Assembly (NCBI RefSeq): GCF_024758005.1
Contig: NZ_CP103288.1
Coordinates: 1,674,001-1,738,000, forward strand
Direction: 5' to 3'
Source of the DNA: Pseudarthrobacter sp. NS4
Lineage (GTDB): Bacteria > Actinomycetota > Actinomycetes > Actinomycetales > Micrococcaceae
DNA length: 64,000 bases
Every line of letters starts with the position of its first letter. The stretch's first letter is position 1. The notes under the pieces are model-generated. The model searched no databases, had not been told where the DNA came from, and saw nothing but the letters and a program-made list of their open reading frames with translations. A program made the position numbers and the translations under genes. Of this stretch, positions 12,202 to 22,468 are shown in pieces.

Positions 12202-13941
12202 ATGCTTGAAGAACTGAGAATCCGCGATCTGGGCGTCATCGCTGACGCAACGCTGCCGCTGGGCCCGGGGTTGAGTGTGGTGACCGGTGAGACAGGTGCG
12301 GGTAAGACCATGGTGGTCACCGCCGTCGGACTGCTGCTGGGTGCACGCTCGGATGCCGGGGCCGTTCGAAGCGGGGCGAAGAGCGCTACGGCGGAAGCGG
12401 TGGTCAAGCTCGACGGCGGCCACCCGGCGATTGCACGGGCGCTGGAGGCCGGCGCGGAAGCGGAAGAGTTCGACGGCGGCGCTGAGCTGATCCTGGCACG
12501 GCGCCTCGGCGCGGACGGCCGCAGCCGCGCGTTCCTGGGGGGCCGGGCCGCCCCGGTGGGCGTGCTTGCCGAGATCGGCGAGACCCTGGTGGTGGTGCAT
12601 GGCCAGTCGGACCAGATCCGCCTCAAGGGAGCGGCGGCGCAGCGCGGTGCCCTGGACAAGTTCGCCGGCGATGCCCTGGCCGGGCCCCTGGCCGCTTACC
12701 AGGAGCTCTACAACCACTGGAAGGCCAGCCAGTCCGAGCTGGATACGCTCCGCAGCGCCGCCCGGGACAGGCTGCGCGAGGCCGAATCGCTGCAGACGGC
12801 GCTGGCCGAGATTGACGAGGTGGATCCGCAGCCCGGGGAGGACGAGCAGCTGAAGGCCGAGGCAGTGAAGCTTGCCAATGTCGAAGAGCTGCGGATTGCC
12901 GCCAGCACTGCCCACCAGGCCCTCATCGCCGAGGACTTCGGCGAGGCAGGTGACGCCACCACCATGGTGGACTCCGCCAAACGCACCCTGGAACACGTGG
13001 CGGAGCACGACGCCGAACTGGGTTCCGCGGCTGCCCGGCTTGCCGAGGTGGGCTTCCTGCTCAATGACATCGCCACCGAACTGGCCAGCTACCAGGCAGG
13101 GCTGGACTCCGAAGGACCGGAACGGCTCGCTGAGATCGAGGACCGGCGGGCTGCCCTGGCCAAACTGGTCCGCAAGTACGCCCCGACCATCGACGAGGTC
13201 CTGGTGTGGGCGGAAAACGCGCGCGTCCGTTACGACGAGCTGCAGGACGATTCCTCCCGGATCGAGGCGCTGGACGCCGAAGTGGTACGGGCGGAGGCTG
13301 ACCTGAAGAAGCAGGCCGCCGCCATCAGCAAGATCAGGGCCAAAGCCGCCAAGGACCTGTCAGCGCGGGTCAGCGCCGAACTGAAGGCACTGGCCATGGC
13401 GGACGCCACCCTGGTGATCACCCTCGAGGCCTCCGGACAGCTGGGGGCGCATGGAGCCGACGACATCAGCTTCCTGCTGCAGCCCCACTCCGGCGCCCCG
13501 GCGCGGCCGTTGGGCAAGGGCGCGTCCGGTGGTGAATTGTCCCGCGTCATGCTCGCCATCGAGGTGGTGCTGGCAGCTGTGGACCCCGTGCCCACGTTCG
13601 TCTTCGACGAAGTGGACGCCGGGGTAGGTGGCCGCGCCGCCGTCGAAATCGGCCGGCGGCTGGCCATGCTGGCCCGCCATGTGCAGGTGCTCGTGGTCAC
13701 GCACCTGCCGCAGGTAGCAGCCTTCGCGGACCAGCACATTACGGTTACCAAGACGTCCGTCAGGGGAGCCGACGGCGGCACGGCCACTGGGTTCACCTCC
13801 AGTGATCTGCGCCTCCTCGATGGTCCCGAACGGGTCCGCGAACTGGCCCGAATGCTGGCAGGCCAGGAGGATTCAGAATCGGCCCAGGCCCACGCGCAGG
13901 AGCTGCTCGACGACGCAAAACTCCTGCCACAGCGCGCCTGA
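12202..13941 (+). CDS. recN: DNA repair protein RecN
   Basis: 579 residues from ATG 12202, which starts the typical MLEELRIRDLGVI. RecN is an SMC-like ATPase used in double-strand-break repair. Walker A is GETGAGKT (29-36), the middle (about 155-400) is a coiled coil, the ABC signature is GASGGELSRVML near 440, and Walker B is FVFDEVDAGVGG near 465. It starts 4 bp after nadK, so it is operonic; no SOS box is visible before it. In mycobacteria and corynebacteria recN is followed by the steA/steB membrane genes; here pyrG follows directly. Confidence 0.95.
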   Translation: MLEELRIRDLGVIADATLPLGPGLSVVTGETGAGKTMVVTAVGLLLGARSDAGAVRSGAKSATAEAVVKLDGGHPAIARALEAGAEAEEFDGGAELILARRLGADGRSRAFLGGRAAPVGVLAEIGETLVVVHGQSDQIRLKGAAAQRGALDKFAGDALAGPLAAYQELYNHWKASQSELDTLRSAARDRLREAESLQTALAEIDEVDPQPGEDEQLKAEAVKLANVEELRIAASTAHQALIAEDFGEAGDATTMVDSAKRTLEHVAEHDAELGSAAARLAEVGFLLNDIATELASYQAGLDSEGPERLAEIEDRRAALAKLVRKYAPTIDEVLVWAENARVRYDELQDDSSRIEALDAEVVRAEADLKKQAAAISKIRAKAAKDLSARVSAELKALAMADATLVITLEASGQLGAHGADDISFLLQPHSGAPARPLGKGASGGELSRVMLAIEVVLAAVDPVPTFVFDEVDAGVGGRAAVEIGRRLAMLARHVQVLVVTHLPQVAAFADQHITVTKTSVRGADGGTATGFTSSDLRLLDGPERVRELARMLAGQEDSESAQAHAQELLDDAKLLPQRA

Positions 13942-14076
13942 CAACACCGGCGCACCTCGCGGGACCTGGCCGGGGACGCACCCGTCAGCAGGCCCCAACC
14001 CTTGCCTGCTGCACCCCCGGACGGGCAGACTGGATCATTTGGGGAACAGTTTCCCGACCCGTGGAAGGCTCATTTG
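13942..14076 (+). other. recN-pyrG intergenic region
   Basis: 135 bp with a 7-bp hairpin (cagcagg/cctgctg, about 13986-14010), too weak and without a T-run to call a terminator. GGAAGG at 14062-14067 serves as ribosome-binding site for pyrG. Confidence 0.4.
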
Positions 14077-15837
14077 ATGATAGGCTCGAATTCCGTGGTG
14101 CAGCGATCAAATTCCCGTGTAAATTCCCGGTTCCCGGGCTCGTCCAAGACGACCAAACACATCTTCGTAACCGGTGGTGTGGCGTCCTCGCTCGGTAAGG
14201 GACTGACGGCTTCAAGCCTCGGTCATCTCCTGCGGGCACGCGGACTGTCTGTAACTATGCAGAAGCTCGATCCCTACCTGAACGTGGATCCGGGCACGAT
14301 GAACCCCTTCCAGCACGGCGAAGTCTTCGTCACCGACGACGGCGCAGAGACTGACCTGGACATCGGGCACTACGAGCGCTTCCTTGACGAGAACCTCGAG
14401 GGCTCCGCGAACGTGACCACCGGCCAGGTCTACTCCACTGTCATCGCCAAGGAACGCCGCGGCGAGTACCTCGGAGACACGGTCCAGGTCATCCCGCACA
14501 TCACCGATGAAATCAAGCGCCGCATGCGCCTGCCGGCCGAGGGCAAGAACGCTCCGGACGTCATCATCACCGAAATCGGCGGCACCGTCGGCGATATCGA
14601 GTCCCAGCCGTTCCTCGAATCCGCCCGCCAGGTACGCCAGGACATCGGCCGGACCAACGTGTTCTTCCTCCACGTGTCGCTGGTGCCGTACATCGGACCG
14701 TCCCAGGAGCTGAAGACCAAGCCCACCCAGCATTCCGTTGCTGCCCTGCGCTCCATCGGTATCCAGCCCGAAGCGATCGTCATCCGCTCGGACCGCGAAG
14801 TGCCCGATGCCATGCGCGAGAAGATCGGCCGCATGTGCGACGTCGACATCGATGCCGTGGTGAACGCAGCCGACGCACCCAGCATCTACGACATCCCCAA
14901 GACCCTGCACACCCAGGGCCTGGACTCCTACATCGTGCGGGCCCTGGACCTTCCCTTCAAGGACGTGGACTGGACCAGCTGGGACAAGCTGCTGGAGGCT
15001 GTCCACAACCCCAAGCACCACGTCGAAATCGCCCTCGTGGGCAAGTACATCGACCTGCCGGACGCCTACCTGTCCGTGACCGAAGCCCTGCGCGCCGGTG
15101 GTTTCGCCAACGACACCAAGGTCAAGATCCGCTGGGTCCCGTCCGACGAATGCGAATCGCGGGACGGTGCCATCAAGGCACTGGAGGGTGTGAACGCCAT
15201 CTGCGTTCCCGGCGGCTTCGGCATCCGTGGGCTCGAGGGGAAGCTGGGCGCGTTGAAATTCGCCCGGGAAACCAAGCTGCCCGTCCTGGGCCTGTGCCTC
15301 GGCCTGCAGTGCATGGTGATCGAGTACGCCCGCAACGTGGTGGGCCTGGAAGGCGCGTCCTCCAGTGAGTTCGAGCCGGACTCCAAGTACCCCGTGATTG
15401 CCACCATGGAGGAGCAGCTGGAATTCGTTGAGGGCCGCGGCGACCTGGGCGGCACCATGCGCCTTGGCCTCTACGAAGCCAAGCTTGATGAGGGCTCTGT
15501 CATCGCCGGGACCTACGGCAAGACCACCGTCAGCGAGCGGCACCGCCACCGCTACGAGGTAAACAACAAGTACCGCGAGCAGATCGCCGCCGAAGGCCTG
15601 GTCTTCTCGGGCACTTCCCCGGACGGCAAACTCGTGGAGTTCGTCGAGCTGCCCGCTGATGTCCACCCCTACTACGTGGCAACGCAGGCGCACCCCGAGC
15701 TGAGCTCGCGCCCCACCCGCCCGCACCCGCTGTTCGCCGGCCTGGTGAAGGCTGCCCTGGACCACCAGGGCGGTGCCGACACGGTCCCGGCCGCTGCTTC
15801 CGAAGCCCAGCAGTCCGGTACGGTAGCCGCTAAGTAG
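14077..15837 (+). CDS. pyrG: CTP synthase (glutamine-hydrolysing)
   Basis: 586 residues from ATG 14077, preceded by ggaagg at a suitable distance. It makes CTP from UTP, ATP and glutamine. The N-terminal amidoligase domain begins [16 protein letters not shown] (27-42). The C-terminal class I glutaminase has [16 protein letters not shown] with nucleophile C407 and a C-terminal HPE triad segment ([10 protein letters not shown]). The first 26 residues are an extra polar extension compared with E. coli. A NUDIX gene follows after 27 bp. Confidence 0.97.
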   Translation: MIGSNSVVQRSNSRVNSRFPGSSKTTKHIFVTGGVASSLGKGLTASSLGHLLRARGLSVTMQKLDPYLNVDPGTMNPFQHGEVFVTDDGAETDLDIGHYERFLDENLEGSANVTTGQVYSTVIAKERRGEYLGDTVQVIPHITDEIKRRMRLPAEGKNAPDVIITEIGGTVGDIESQPFLESARQVRQDIGRTNVFFLHVSLVPYIGPSQELKTKPTQHSVAALRSIGIQPEAIVIRSDREVPDAMREKIGRMCDVDIDAVVNAADAPSIYDIPKTLHTQGLDSYIVRALDLPFKDVDWTSWDKLLEAVHNPKHHVEIALVGKYIDLPDAYLSVTEALRAGGFANDTKVKIRWVPSDECESRDGAIKALEGVNAICVPGGFGIRGLEGKLGALKFARETKLPVLGLCLGLQCMVIEYARNVVGLEGASSSEFEPDSKYPVIATMEEQLEFVEGRGDLGGTMRLGLYEAKLDEGSVIAGTYGKTTVSERHRHRYEVNNKYREQIAAEGLVFSGTSPDGKLVEFVELPADVHPYYVATQAHPELSSRPTRPHPLFAGLVKAALDHQGGADTVPAAASEAQQSGTVAAK

Positions 15838-15864
15838 TTCCCACAACAGAAAAAGGACGGCGCG

Positions 15865-16527
15865 ATGCCCGGTACACCTGAAGCCACCCCTGCCGTACGG
15901 CAGGTTTCGGATGCACCGAGCCCGCGCCGTCTTTTGTCCACCGAGAAGGTCTACGAAGGCCGGATCTGGGATGTGGTCAGCGACACCTTTCTGTTGCAGG
16001 AGACGGGCGAGGCCCTCACCCGGGACTACATTGAGCACCCCGGCGCGGTGGCGGTCCTGCCCATGAACGGTAACGGCGAGATCCTCCTGCTCAGGCAGTA
16101 CCGGCACCCCGTGGGCATGGACCTGTGGGAAATCCCGGCGGGCCTGCTCGACGTCGAGGGCGAGGATTTCGTGGTGGGGGCAGCCCGCGAACTCGCCGAA
16201 GAGGCGGATCTGGCAGCAGGAACCTGGAACGTCCTGGCCGACTTCTTCAACTCGCCGGGTTCGTCCAGCGAAGCAATCAGGATCTACCTGGCCCGCGACC
16301 TGACTGAGGTGCCACACCACGAACGCCACGAGCGGATGGATGAGGAAGCGGAGATCGAGTTCCATTGGATCAGCCTGGACGACGCCGTGGCGTCCGTGCT
16401 GGCAGGCCGCCTCCATAACCCGTCCGCCGTCGTCGGGATCCTGGCTGCAGCAGCCGCGCGTGCGGACGGCTACGCACATCTCCGTCCCGCCGATGCACCG
16501 TGGCCGGCGCACCCCAGCCAGCGCTGA
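15865..16527 (+). CDS. NUDIX hydrolase, ADP-ribose pyrophosphatase type
   Basis: 220 residues. The NUDIX box lies at about 93-116 (GLLDVEGED..., RELAEEADL). It has one extra residue between the first Gly and Glu, as I recall for the Rv1700 family, and Asp replaces the usual last Gly of EExG. The preceding LLLRQYRHP and WEIPAG segments are typical of ADP-ribose pyrophosphatases. ADP-ribose is the likely substrate, inferred from family and from the same neighbours as Rv1700 (pyrG, xerD). The stop shares a base with the xerD start. Confidence 0.88.
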   Translation: MPGTPEATPAVRQVSDAPSPRRLLSTEKVYEGRIWDVVSDTFLLQETGEALTRDYIEHPGAVAVLPMNGNGEILLLRQYRHPVGMDLWEIPAGLLDVEGEDFVVGAARELAEEADLAAGTWNVLADFFNSPGSSSEAIRIYLARDLTEVPHHERHERMDEEAEIEFHWISLDDAVASVLAGRLHNPSAVVGILAAAAARADGYAHLRPADAPWPAHPSQR

Positions 16528-17531
16528 TGGCTCCAAGTCCTTCGGCTGAAGCCGTACCTCCGGTTGATGCGGCAGGGACCGTTCCCGCAGCCGCCCCGAC
16601 CGCGATTGACCGAGGCATCACGGATTACCTTCAGCACATGGGCGTGGAACGGGGGCTGGCCGCCAATACCCTCGCCGCCTACCGCCGGGATCTTGCCCGC
16701 TATTCCCGCTACCTTGCCGGGGCCGGGTGCCGGCGGCCGGAGGAGATCACCCGACACCATGTGACCGGCTACGTCCGCGCCCTCTCGGACGGGTCCGACG
16801 GCGGATCATCCCTGGGCATCCGCTCGGCCGCCAGGACAGTGGTGGCAGTCCGGGGACTGCACAAGTTCTGGGCTTTGGAAGGCTACACACCTTCAGACCC
16901 TGCCAGCGAAGTCCATCCCCCCATGGCCGGCAAGCGGCTGCCCAAGGCCATCAGCGTGGACGAGGTGACCCGGATCCTTGAGGCGGCCGGAACGGACACT
17001 GCGACGGGGTTGCGGGACCGTGCCCTGCTCGAATTCCTCTACTCCACCGGAGCCCGGATCAGCGAAGCGGTAGGCCTGGACGTTGACGACATCTCCCTGG
17101 CTGAGGCTGAATCGGGGCCTGCCATCGTGCGGCTCTTCGGCAAGGGGTCCAAGGAGCGGCTTGTGCCGTTGGGATCCTATGGCGCCAGGGCGCTGGACGC
17201 CTACCTGGTGCGCGGCCGCCCTCTGCTGGCGGCAAAGGGAAAGGGCACTCCCGCACTTTTCCTGAACGCCCGCGGAGGCAGGATCAGCCGCCAGAGTGCC
17301 TGGACCATCCTGAAGGCCGCCGCCGAAAAGGCCAACATCACCAAGGATGTTTCGCCCCATACCCTCCGGCATTCGTTTGCCACCCACCTGCTCGAAGGCG
17401 GCGCCGATGTCCGTGTGGTCCAGGAGCTTCTGGGCCACGCCTCCGTGACCACCACCCAGGTTTACACCCTGGTCACAGCGGACACCCTGCGCGAGATCTA
17501 CGCGGCAGCCCACCCCCGGGCCCTTGGATGA
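16527..17531 (+). CDS. xerD: tyrosine recombinase XerD
   Basis: 334 residues from ATG 16527, which overlaps the NUDIX stop (TGATG). Together with XerC it resolves chromosome dimers at dif. Residues about 30-120 are the SAM-like N-terminal domain ([26 protein letters not shown]). The catalytic domain shows R in [10 protein letters not shown], the [29 protein letters not shown] block with H-x-x-R and the second H, and nucleophile Y313. XerD rather than XerC is chosen from the position after pyrG-NUDIX, as in Rv1701. The first 25 residues are a loose Ala/Pro extension. Confidence 0.92.
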   Translation: MAPSPSAEAVPPVDAAGTVPAAAPTAIDRGITDYLQHMGVERGLAANTLAAYRRDLARYSRYLAGAGCRRPEEITRHHVTGYVRALSDGSDGGSSLGIRSAARTVVAVRGLHKFWALEGYTPSDPASEVHPPMAGKRLPKAISVDEVTRILEAAGTDTATGLRDRALLEFLYSTGARISEAVGLDVDDISLAEAESGPAIVRLFGKGSKERLVPLGSYGARALDAYLVRGRPLLAAKGKGTPALFLNARGGRISRQSAWTILKAAAEKANITKDVSPHTLRHSFATHLLEGGADVRVVQELLGHASVTTTQVYTLVTADTLREIYAAAHPRALG

Positions 17532-18013
17532 CCGGGTCCGCAGCCGTAACCCTGTGCTTCCTTCTTCGGGATGCAGGAGACGGCACCGAAGTGCTGCTGG
17601 GCCTGAAACGGACAGGATTCGGCACGGGCAAGATTGTGGGTATCGGCGGGCATGTGGAACCGGGGGAGACCGACGGCGAGGCAGCCGTCCGTGAGGTGTT
17701 CGAGGAAACCGGCATCTCCGTGCTGCCCGAGGACCTCAATGATGCCGGCGCAGTCCACTTCGTCTTCCCCGCCCGGCCGGAATGGAACATGCGCACCCGG
17801 CTCTTTACGGCCAGGACCTGGCAGGGTGAGCCAGTGGACAGCGACGAGGTCCTGCCGGAGTGGTTCCGTACCGACACCCTTCCGGTTGAGCGTATGTGGC
17901 AGGACGCCGACCACTGGCTTCCGGTGGTCCTGGAAGGCGGAAAAGTCAACGTAGTGGTCACCCTGAACGACGACAACGAGACGGTCGCTTCCTCGGTCAG
18001 CATCCTGCCCTAG
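17528..18013 (+). CDS. MTH1-like NUDIX hydrolase (8-oxo-dGTP diphosphatase type)
   Basis: 161 residues, starting with an ATGA overlap on xerD. The NUDIX box is canonical: [24 protein letters not shown] (about 40-63). Segments such as [19 protein letters not shown] and the later [22 protein letters not shown] resemble MutT/MTH1 nucleotide-pool sanitising enzymes. A role in removing oxidised purine nucleotides is likely; the exact substrate is inferred. Confidence 0.85.
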   Translation: MTGSAAVTLCFLLRDAGDGTEVLLGLKRTGFGTGKIVGIGGHVEPGETDGEAAVREVFEETGISVLPEDLNDAGAVHFVFPARPEWNMRTRLFTARTWQGEPVDSDEVLPEWFRTDTLPVERMWQDADHWLPVVLEGGKVNVVVTLNDDNETVASSVSILP

Positions 18014-18025
18014 GCTTTCACCACC

Positions 18026-18065
18026 CGACGGCGGTCCGGGCACCTAAGCGGCCGTCCCGCCGTCG
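18026..18065. terminator. possible bidirectional hairpin between convergent genes
   Basis: A 9-bp inverted repeat, cgacggcgg (18026-18034) and ccgccgtcg (18057-18065), with a 22-nt loop and no T-run, between the NUDIX gene and prpC. A weak terminator at best. Confidence 0.35.
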
Positions 18066-18080
18066 TGCATTCAACAGTTC

Positions 18081-19220
18081 CTAGGGCAGGTGGCGTTCCT
18101 CCGGACCGATGTATTCGCTCAGCGGCCGGATCAGCGAGTTGGAATCCAGTTGCTCCATGATGTGCGCCGTCCAGCCGGTGATGCGGCTGGCCACGAAGAG
18201 CGGCGTGAAAGTGGCCGTGTCGAATCCCATCAGGTGGTAGGTGGGGCCGGCAGGATAGTCAAGGTTGGGCTTGATGGCCTTGGCTTCGTCCATGGCCTGC
18301 TCCAGGCCGTTGTAGAGCCCCAGCAGTTCAGGGCGGCCGAAGTGGGCAATCATCTTGTCCAGGGCTGCTTTCATGGTGGGCACCCGGGAGTCGCCGTGCT
18401 TGTAGACGCGGTGGCCGAAGCCCATGACCTTCTTCTTTTCGGCCAGCGCGTTTTCCATCCACCCCCTGGCACGGGCTGCTGCTTCCTCGAGCGACTCCTG
18501 TGGGCGGATGCCGATTTCGTCGAAGGTGTGCATGACGGCTTCGTTGGCCCCGCCGTGCAGCGGTCCCTTGAGCGCGCCGATGGCGCCGGTGACCGCAGAA
18601 TGCAGGTCGGACAGCGTTGAGGTGATGACCCTTGCCGTGAAGGTGGAGGCGTTGAAGGAGTGTTCGGCGTAGAGGATCATCGAGACGTTGAAGGCCTCCA
18701 CCACCTCCGGAACCTGCTCTTCGCCGAAGGTCATCCACAGGAAGTTGGCCGAATAGCCGAGGTCGTCCCGGGGTTCCACCACTGCTTGCCCGTGGCGCCG
18801 GCGCTGGTCGTAGGCCACTACGGCGGGCATGGCAGAGAAGAGATCGATTGCCTTGGCCATATTGGCCTCACGGGAGGGGTCTTCGGCCAGAGGGTGCCTG
18901 GCCCCCATGACAGACGCGGCCGTGCGGCATACGTCCATGGGGTGGGAAGTGTCGGGCAGCGCGTCGATCACTTGTTTCACCACAGGGTCCAGGGCCCGGC
19001 CGGCCTTTTCGCGTGCTGTGAAGGCGGCCAGTTGTTCCGCGGAAGGCAGCTCACCGTTCCAGAGCAGGTAGGCCACTTCTTCAAAGCTGCAGCGGGCTGC
19101 CAGCTCCTGCACGGGATAGCCGCGGTACAGCAGTGAGTTCGTATCGGGGTTGACCTTGGAGACGGAGGTGTGGTCCACCACGACGCCGGCGAGACCCTTT
19201 TTGATGTCCTGTTCAGCCAT
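18081..19220 (-). CDS. prpC: 2-methylcitrate synthase
   Basis: 379 residues, ATG start with aaaggag upstream. It condenses propionyl-CoA with oxaloacetate in the methylcitrate cycle and may also act on acetyl-CoA. It is of the citrate-synthase fold: H222 in GPLHGGANEAV, H270 in GFGHRVYKHGDSR and D334 in GFDTATFTPL are the catalytic residues. The short length and the HSFNASTFTARV segment fit the methylcitrate synthase group. Last gene of the GntR-prpD-prpB-prpC operon, which decides PrpC over citrate synthase. Confidence 0.93.
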   Translation of the reverse strand: MAEQDIKKGLAGVVVDHTSVSKVNPDTNSLLYRGYPVQELAARCSFEEVAYLLWNGELPSAEQLAAFTAREKAGRALDPVVKQVIDALPDTSHPMDVCRTAASVMGARHPLAEDPSREANMAKAIDLFSAMPAVVAYDQRRRHGQAVVEPRDDLGYSANFLWMTFGEEQVPEVVEAFNVSMILYAEHSFNASTFTARVITSTLSDLHSAVTGAIGALKGPLHGGANEAVMHTFDEIGIRPQESLEEAAARARGWMENALAEKKKVMGFGHRVYKHGDSRVPTMKAALDKMIAHFGRPELLGLYNGLEQAMDEAKAIKPNLDYPAGPTYHLMGFDTATFTPLFVASRITGWTAHIMEQLDSNSLIRPLSEYIGPEERHLP

Positions 19221-19277
19221 GCTGAAACTCCTTTGTTCCTGTCGCCTGTTGATGCCGGCCGGAGCCGGCGGTGGTCG

Positions 19278-20183
19278 TTAGTGCTTTCCGGGGACCTGGA
19301 AGTTGAAGACCCCCGTATCGAACCTGTTGTACCCCTCATAGTCCACGAGCTCGTACAGCCGCGCACGCGTGAGCATTCCGCCAACCTGCGCTTCCTGCGT
19401 TCCGTCCGACCTGATCGAATCCAGCGTACGCTCGGCAGCACCCATGGCACTACGGAGCAGTGTGACGGGGTAGATGACCATGTTGACCCCGACGCCTGCG
19501 AGTTGGTCCGTGGTGAAGAGCTCACTTTTGCCGAACTCGGTCATGTTGGCCAGGATGGGCACGTCCACGGCGTCGCGGATGGCCTGGAATTCCTCCAGCG
19601 TTGCCATGGCTTCGGGGAAGATCGTGTCGGCGCCGGCGTCCACCAGGGCTTTGGCCCGGTCCTGGGCTGCGGCGAGTCCCTCGACCGCCCGGATGTCGGT
19701 GCGGGCCATGATGAGGAAGTTCGGATCGCGGCGGGCGTCTGCGGCGGCGCGGATGCGCTTGGTCGCCGTATCCAGGTCCACCACGTTTTTGCCGTCGAGG
19801 TGGCCGCAGCGTTTGGGGTTGAACTGGTCCTCGATGTGCAGTCCGGCCAGTCCGGCATTTTCGAGTTCCTGGACGGTGCGGGCGACGTTCATGGGCTCGC
19901 CGAACCCGGTGTCCGCGTCCACGATGGCCGGCAGGTCCGTCATTCGGGCGATTTGCCCTGCCCGGGTGGCAACCTCGGTCAGGGTGGTCAGGCCGATGTC
20001 GGGCAGGCCAAGGTCGTTGGCCAGGACGGCGCCGGAGATATAAACCCCTTCGAAGCCTTTCTCCTGGATGAGCCGGGCCGAGAGGGGGTTGAACGCGCCG
20101 GGGAACTGCGCGATGGTTCCGGAGGCGAGGATTTCCCGGAACCGGATCCGCTTCTGCTCAGGGGTGGTGGTGGAGTACAGCAT
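19278..20183 (-). CDS. prpB: 2-methylisocitrate lyase
   Basis: 301 residues. It cleaves 2-methylisocitrate to pyruvate and succinate. The isocitrate-lyase-superfamily signature KRCGH (124-128) carries the catalytic Cys, and the Mg site is in VDADTGFGEP (88-97) and HIEDQ (116-120). The start codon lies directly next to the prpD stop (no gap), with aaggac inside the prpD end as ribosome-binding site. It is upstream of prpC by 57 bp. Confidence 0.95.
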   Translation of the reverse strand: MLYSTTTPEQKRIRFREILASGTIAQFPGAFNPLSARLIQEKGFEGVYISGAVLANDLGLPDIGLTTLTEVATRAGQIARMTDLPAIVDADTGFGEPMNVARTVQELENAGLAGLHIEDQFNPKRCGHLDGKNVVDLDTATKRIRAAADARRDPNFLIMARTDIRAVEGLAAAQDRAKALVDAGADTIFPEAMATLEEFQAIRDAVDVPILANMTEFGKSELFTTDQLAGVGVNMVIYPVTLLRSAMGAAERTLDSIRSDGTQEAQVGGMLTRARLYELVDYEGYNRFDTGVFNFQVPGKH

Positions 20184-21704
20184 CTAGAACAGTCCTTTTG
20201 GTGCAGCGTCCAGGTTGATGACACCGGGGGCGGCGGTGATGTTCAGCTGCTCGAGCTCCCCGGCGGCGAGTTCGGGGAGGCGTTCGACGGCGGCGAGGAA
20301 CCTTTCGATTTCGGTTTCCTCCACGATCCCGGCGGCGAGGGTGCGGAACTTGTGGACGTATTGCTCCCGGGCGAACGGCCGGGCGCCCAGGGGGTGGGCG
20401 TCGGCGACCGCGATTTCATCGGTGATGACTGTCCCGTCGGTGAGGGTGATCTCCACTGAACCGCCGAACGCCTTTTCGTTGATGTCCAGGGAGTGGTAGC
20501 GGCGGGTCCACTCCGGGTCCTCCTCGGTGCTGACTTTTTGCCACAGCTCCACGGTGTCCGGCCTTGCTGCCCGGGTGGGGGAGTAGGAGTCCACGTGGTG
20601 CCAGGACCCGTCCTGCAGCGCAACCGTGAAGATGTACGGGATGGAGTGGTCCAGCGTTTCCCGGGAGGCAGTGGGGGAGTATTTCTGGGGGTCGTTGGCG
20701 CCGGAGCCGATGACGTAGTGGGTGTGGTGGCTTGTCTTGATCAGCACGGATTGCACGTTGGCGGGGTCAGTGGCTTCGGGGTGCTCTTTGTTCAGCTTGC
20801 GTGCGAGGTCGATCCAGGCCTGGGCCTGGTACTCGGCGGAGTGCTCCTTGGTGTACGTGTCCAGGATGGCACGCTTTGGCTCACCGGCTTTGGGGAGCGG
20901 CACCTGGTAGGAGGCATCCGGTCCGTCCAGCAGCCAGGCGATCACGCCGTCTTCGCCTTCATAGATCGGTACGGGGGAGGTCTGGCCGCGCATGGACCTG
21001 TCCACTGCTTCCACGGCCATCTTTCCGGCGAACGCCGGGGCGTGCGCCTTCCAGGTGGAGATCTCGCCCTTGCGGGACTGGCGCGTGGCGGTGGTGGTGT
21101 GCAGCGCCTGGCCCACGGACTGGAAGATCGTTTCGACGTCGAGGCCAAGCAGCGTGCCGATGCCGGCCACGGCGGACGGGCCGAGATGGGCGACGTGGTC
21201 GATCTTGTGCTTGTGCAGGCAGATCGCCTTGACCAGGTTGACCTGGATTTCATACCCGGTGGCGATGCCGCGGATCAGGTCCGGCCCACTGGAACCCACG
21301 TGCTGGGCGACAGCGAGGATGGGCGGGATGTTGTCCCCGGGGTGGGAGTAGTCCGCGGCCAGGAAAGTGTCATGGTAGTCAAGCTCCCGCACGGCAACGC
21401 CGTTGGCCCACGCAGCCCACTCCGGGGAGACCCGCTCTCCAATGCCAAAGACCTTCGCGCCCTTGCCGCCGGTGCTGGGGCCGTGCGTCAGGGCCTGGGC
21501 CCGGGCGGCGACGATGGGTGCACGGTTCAGCGAGGCGATGGCCACGGAGGCGTTGTCGATGATCCGGTTGATCACCATGTCGGTCACATCGGAAGTAACT
21601 TCCACGGGATCGGTGGCGACAAGCGCGATCTTGTGCGCCAGCTGGTCCTCGCGGGCGAGGTTTTCCTCGCTTTTGTACACGCGGACGTGGTGTTCCTGAA
21701 CCAT
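20184..21704 (-). CDS. prpD: 2-methylcitrate dehydratase
   Basis: 506 residues, MmgE/PrpD family. It dehydrates 2-methylcitrate to 2-methylaconitate (or directly towards methylisocitrate). The N-terminal all-helical domain carries the family pattern ([20 protein letters not shown], then [28 protein letters not shown], containing the conserved HPGD); the C-terminal lid domain contains [14 protein letters not shown]. Start ATG follows aaggagcacc, which overlaps the end of the GntR gene 10 bp away. Confidence 0.94.
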   Translation of the reverse strand: MVQEHHVRVYKSEENLAREDQLAHKIALVATDPVEVTSDVTDMVINRIIDNASVAIASLNRAPIVAARAQALTHGPSTGGKGAKVFGIGERVSPEWAAWANGVAVRELDYHDTFLAADYSHPGDNIPPILAVAQHVGSSGPDLIRGIATGYEIQVNLVKAICLHKHKIDHVAHLGPSAVAGIGTLLGLDVETIFQSVGQALHTTTATRQSRKGEISTWKAHAPAFAGKMAVEAVDRSMRGQTSPVPIYEGEDGVIAWLLDGPDASYQVPLPKAGEPKRAILDTYTKEHSAEYQAQAWIDLARKLNKEHPEATDPANVQSVLIKTSHHTHYVIGSGANDPQKYSPTASRETLDHSIPYIFTVALQDGSWHHVDSYSPTRAARPDTVELWQKVSTEEDPEWTRRYHSLDINEKAFGGSVEITLTDGTVITDEIAVADAHPLGARPFAREQYVHKFRTLAAGIVEETEIERFLAAVERLPELAAGELEQLNITAAPGVINLDAAPKGLF

Positions 21705-21714
21705 GGTGCTCCTT

Positions 21715-22353
21715 CTAGAGGGATGTGGCGGTGGCTTTAATGTGGGAAAGGCTGCGGTGCAGGTGAAGTGTGGTGGCTGCCTGTGCGAGCCGGGGGTTGC
21801 GGTCGGCTATCGCTTCGGCGATAGCGGCGTGTTCGGCCGCCGCCGCCGTCAGCCGGACAGCATTGTCAGCCGCCATCCTGCGGATACGGACAAGATGGAC
21901 GCGCAGACTGCGCATGGCCTGTGCCAGGTATGAGTTGGAGATGGCCGAGTCGATGGCGGCGTCCAGCTCGCCGACCAGGGCGTAGTAGTCCTCGATGGCG
22001 GGCGTTTGGCCGGAGATCAGCGCAGGCGCGGCCAGCAGCTCGGACTGCAGCCGGCGGAAGGCGGCCGGCTGACCGCGCTCCGCGGCAAGCGCCGCCGCTC
22101 TTCCTTCCAGGGTCTCCCGGAGTTCAAAGAGCTCATCGATATCAGCCAGGGAAATGGCGGTGACCACCACACCGCGCCCGCCCGCCGTCGTCAAGCCTTC
22201 TGCTGTAAGCCGGCCCAGCGCTTCCCGGAGCGGGGTGCGTGAAACGCCAAGGCGCTCGGACTGCTCCACCTCCGCCAGCAGGGTCCCGGGCGGAAGCCGC
22301 CACTCCACGATGTCGTCCCGCAGCGCGCTGTAGGCGCGTTCGCTGGCCCGCAC
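21715..22353 (-). CDS. GntR family (FCD-type) regulator of the prp operon
   Basis: 212 residues from GTG 22353, chosen because gaggaagggag lies 6 bp upstream; a longer ATG start at 22410 would overlap the operator. The N-terminal winged helix-turn-helix (residues 1-70: [35 protein letters not shown]) is followed by an all-helical FCD effector domain (about 80-205). As first gene of the operon it most likely represses or controls prpDBC in response to a propionate-derived intermediate. Two TGTATACA palindromes lie just upstream. Confidence 0.88.
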   Translation of the reverse strand: MRASERAYSALRDDIVEWRLPPGTLLAEVEQSERLGVSRTPLREALGRLTAEGLTTAGGRGVVVTAISLADIDELFELRETLEGRAAALAAERGQPAAFRRLQSELLAAPALISGQTPAIEDYYALVGELDAAIDSAISNSYLAQAMRSLRVHLVRIRRMAADNAVRLTAAAAEHAAIAEAIADRNPRLAQAATTLHLHRSLSHIKATATSL

Positions 22354-22384
22354 TGCTGCTCCCTTCCTCGGTTTCCGCCTCCAG

Positions 22385-22392
22385 TGTATACA
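22385..22392. promoter_or_regulatory. operator half of a twin GntR site (proximal)
   Basis: Perfect palindrome TGTATACA within agtgtatacacggg, about 32 bp upstream of the GntR start. An identical core lies at 22449-22456. FCD-type GntR proteins commonly bind short palindromes centred on TA, so autoregulation is inferred. Confidence 0.65.
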
Positions 22393-22448
22393 CGGGAAAG
22401 CTTGAATCACGGAAGGAGAAGGAAATTTCTAACCTTTTCCGCACCCCG

Positions 22449-22456
22449 TGTATACA
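22449..22456. promoter_or_regulatory. operator half of a twin GntR site (distal)
   Basis: Second perfect TGTATACA, in cccgtgtatacag. It is 64 bp from the proximal site, about six helical turns, with the shared flank (acggg/cccgt) inverted. The prp promoter should lie between the two, but no clear -35/-10 pair can be named. Confidence 0.65.
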
Positions 22457-22468
22457 GAAGAAGAGTGC

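Noticed and set aside
14212..16536. 774-residue antisense open frame opposite pyrG and the NUDIX gene
   Set aside because: Spans two well-recognised genes on the other strand; high G+C keeps antisense frames open by chance.
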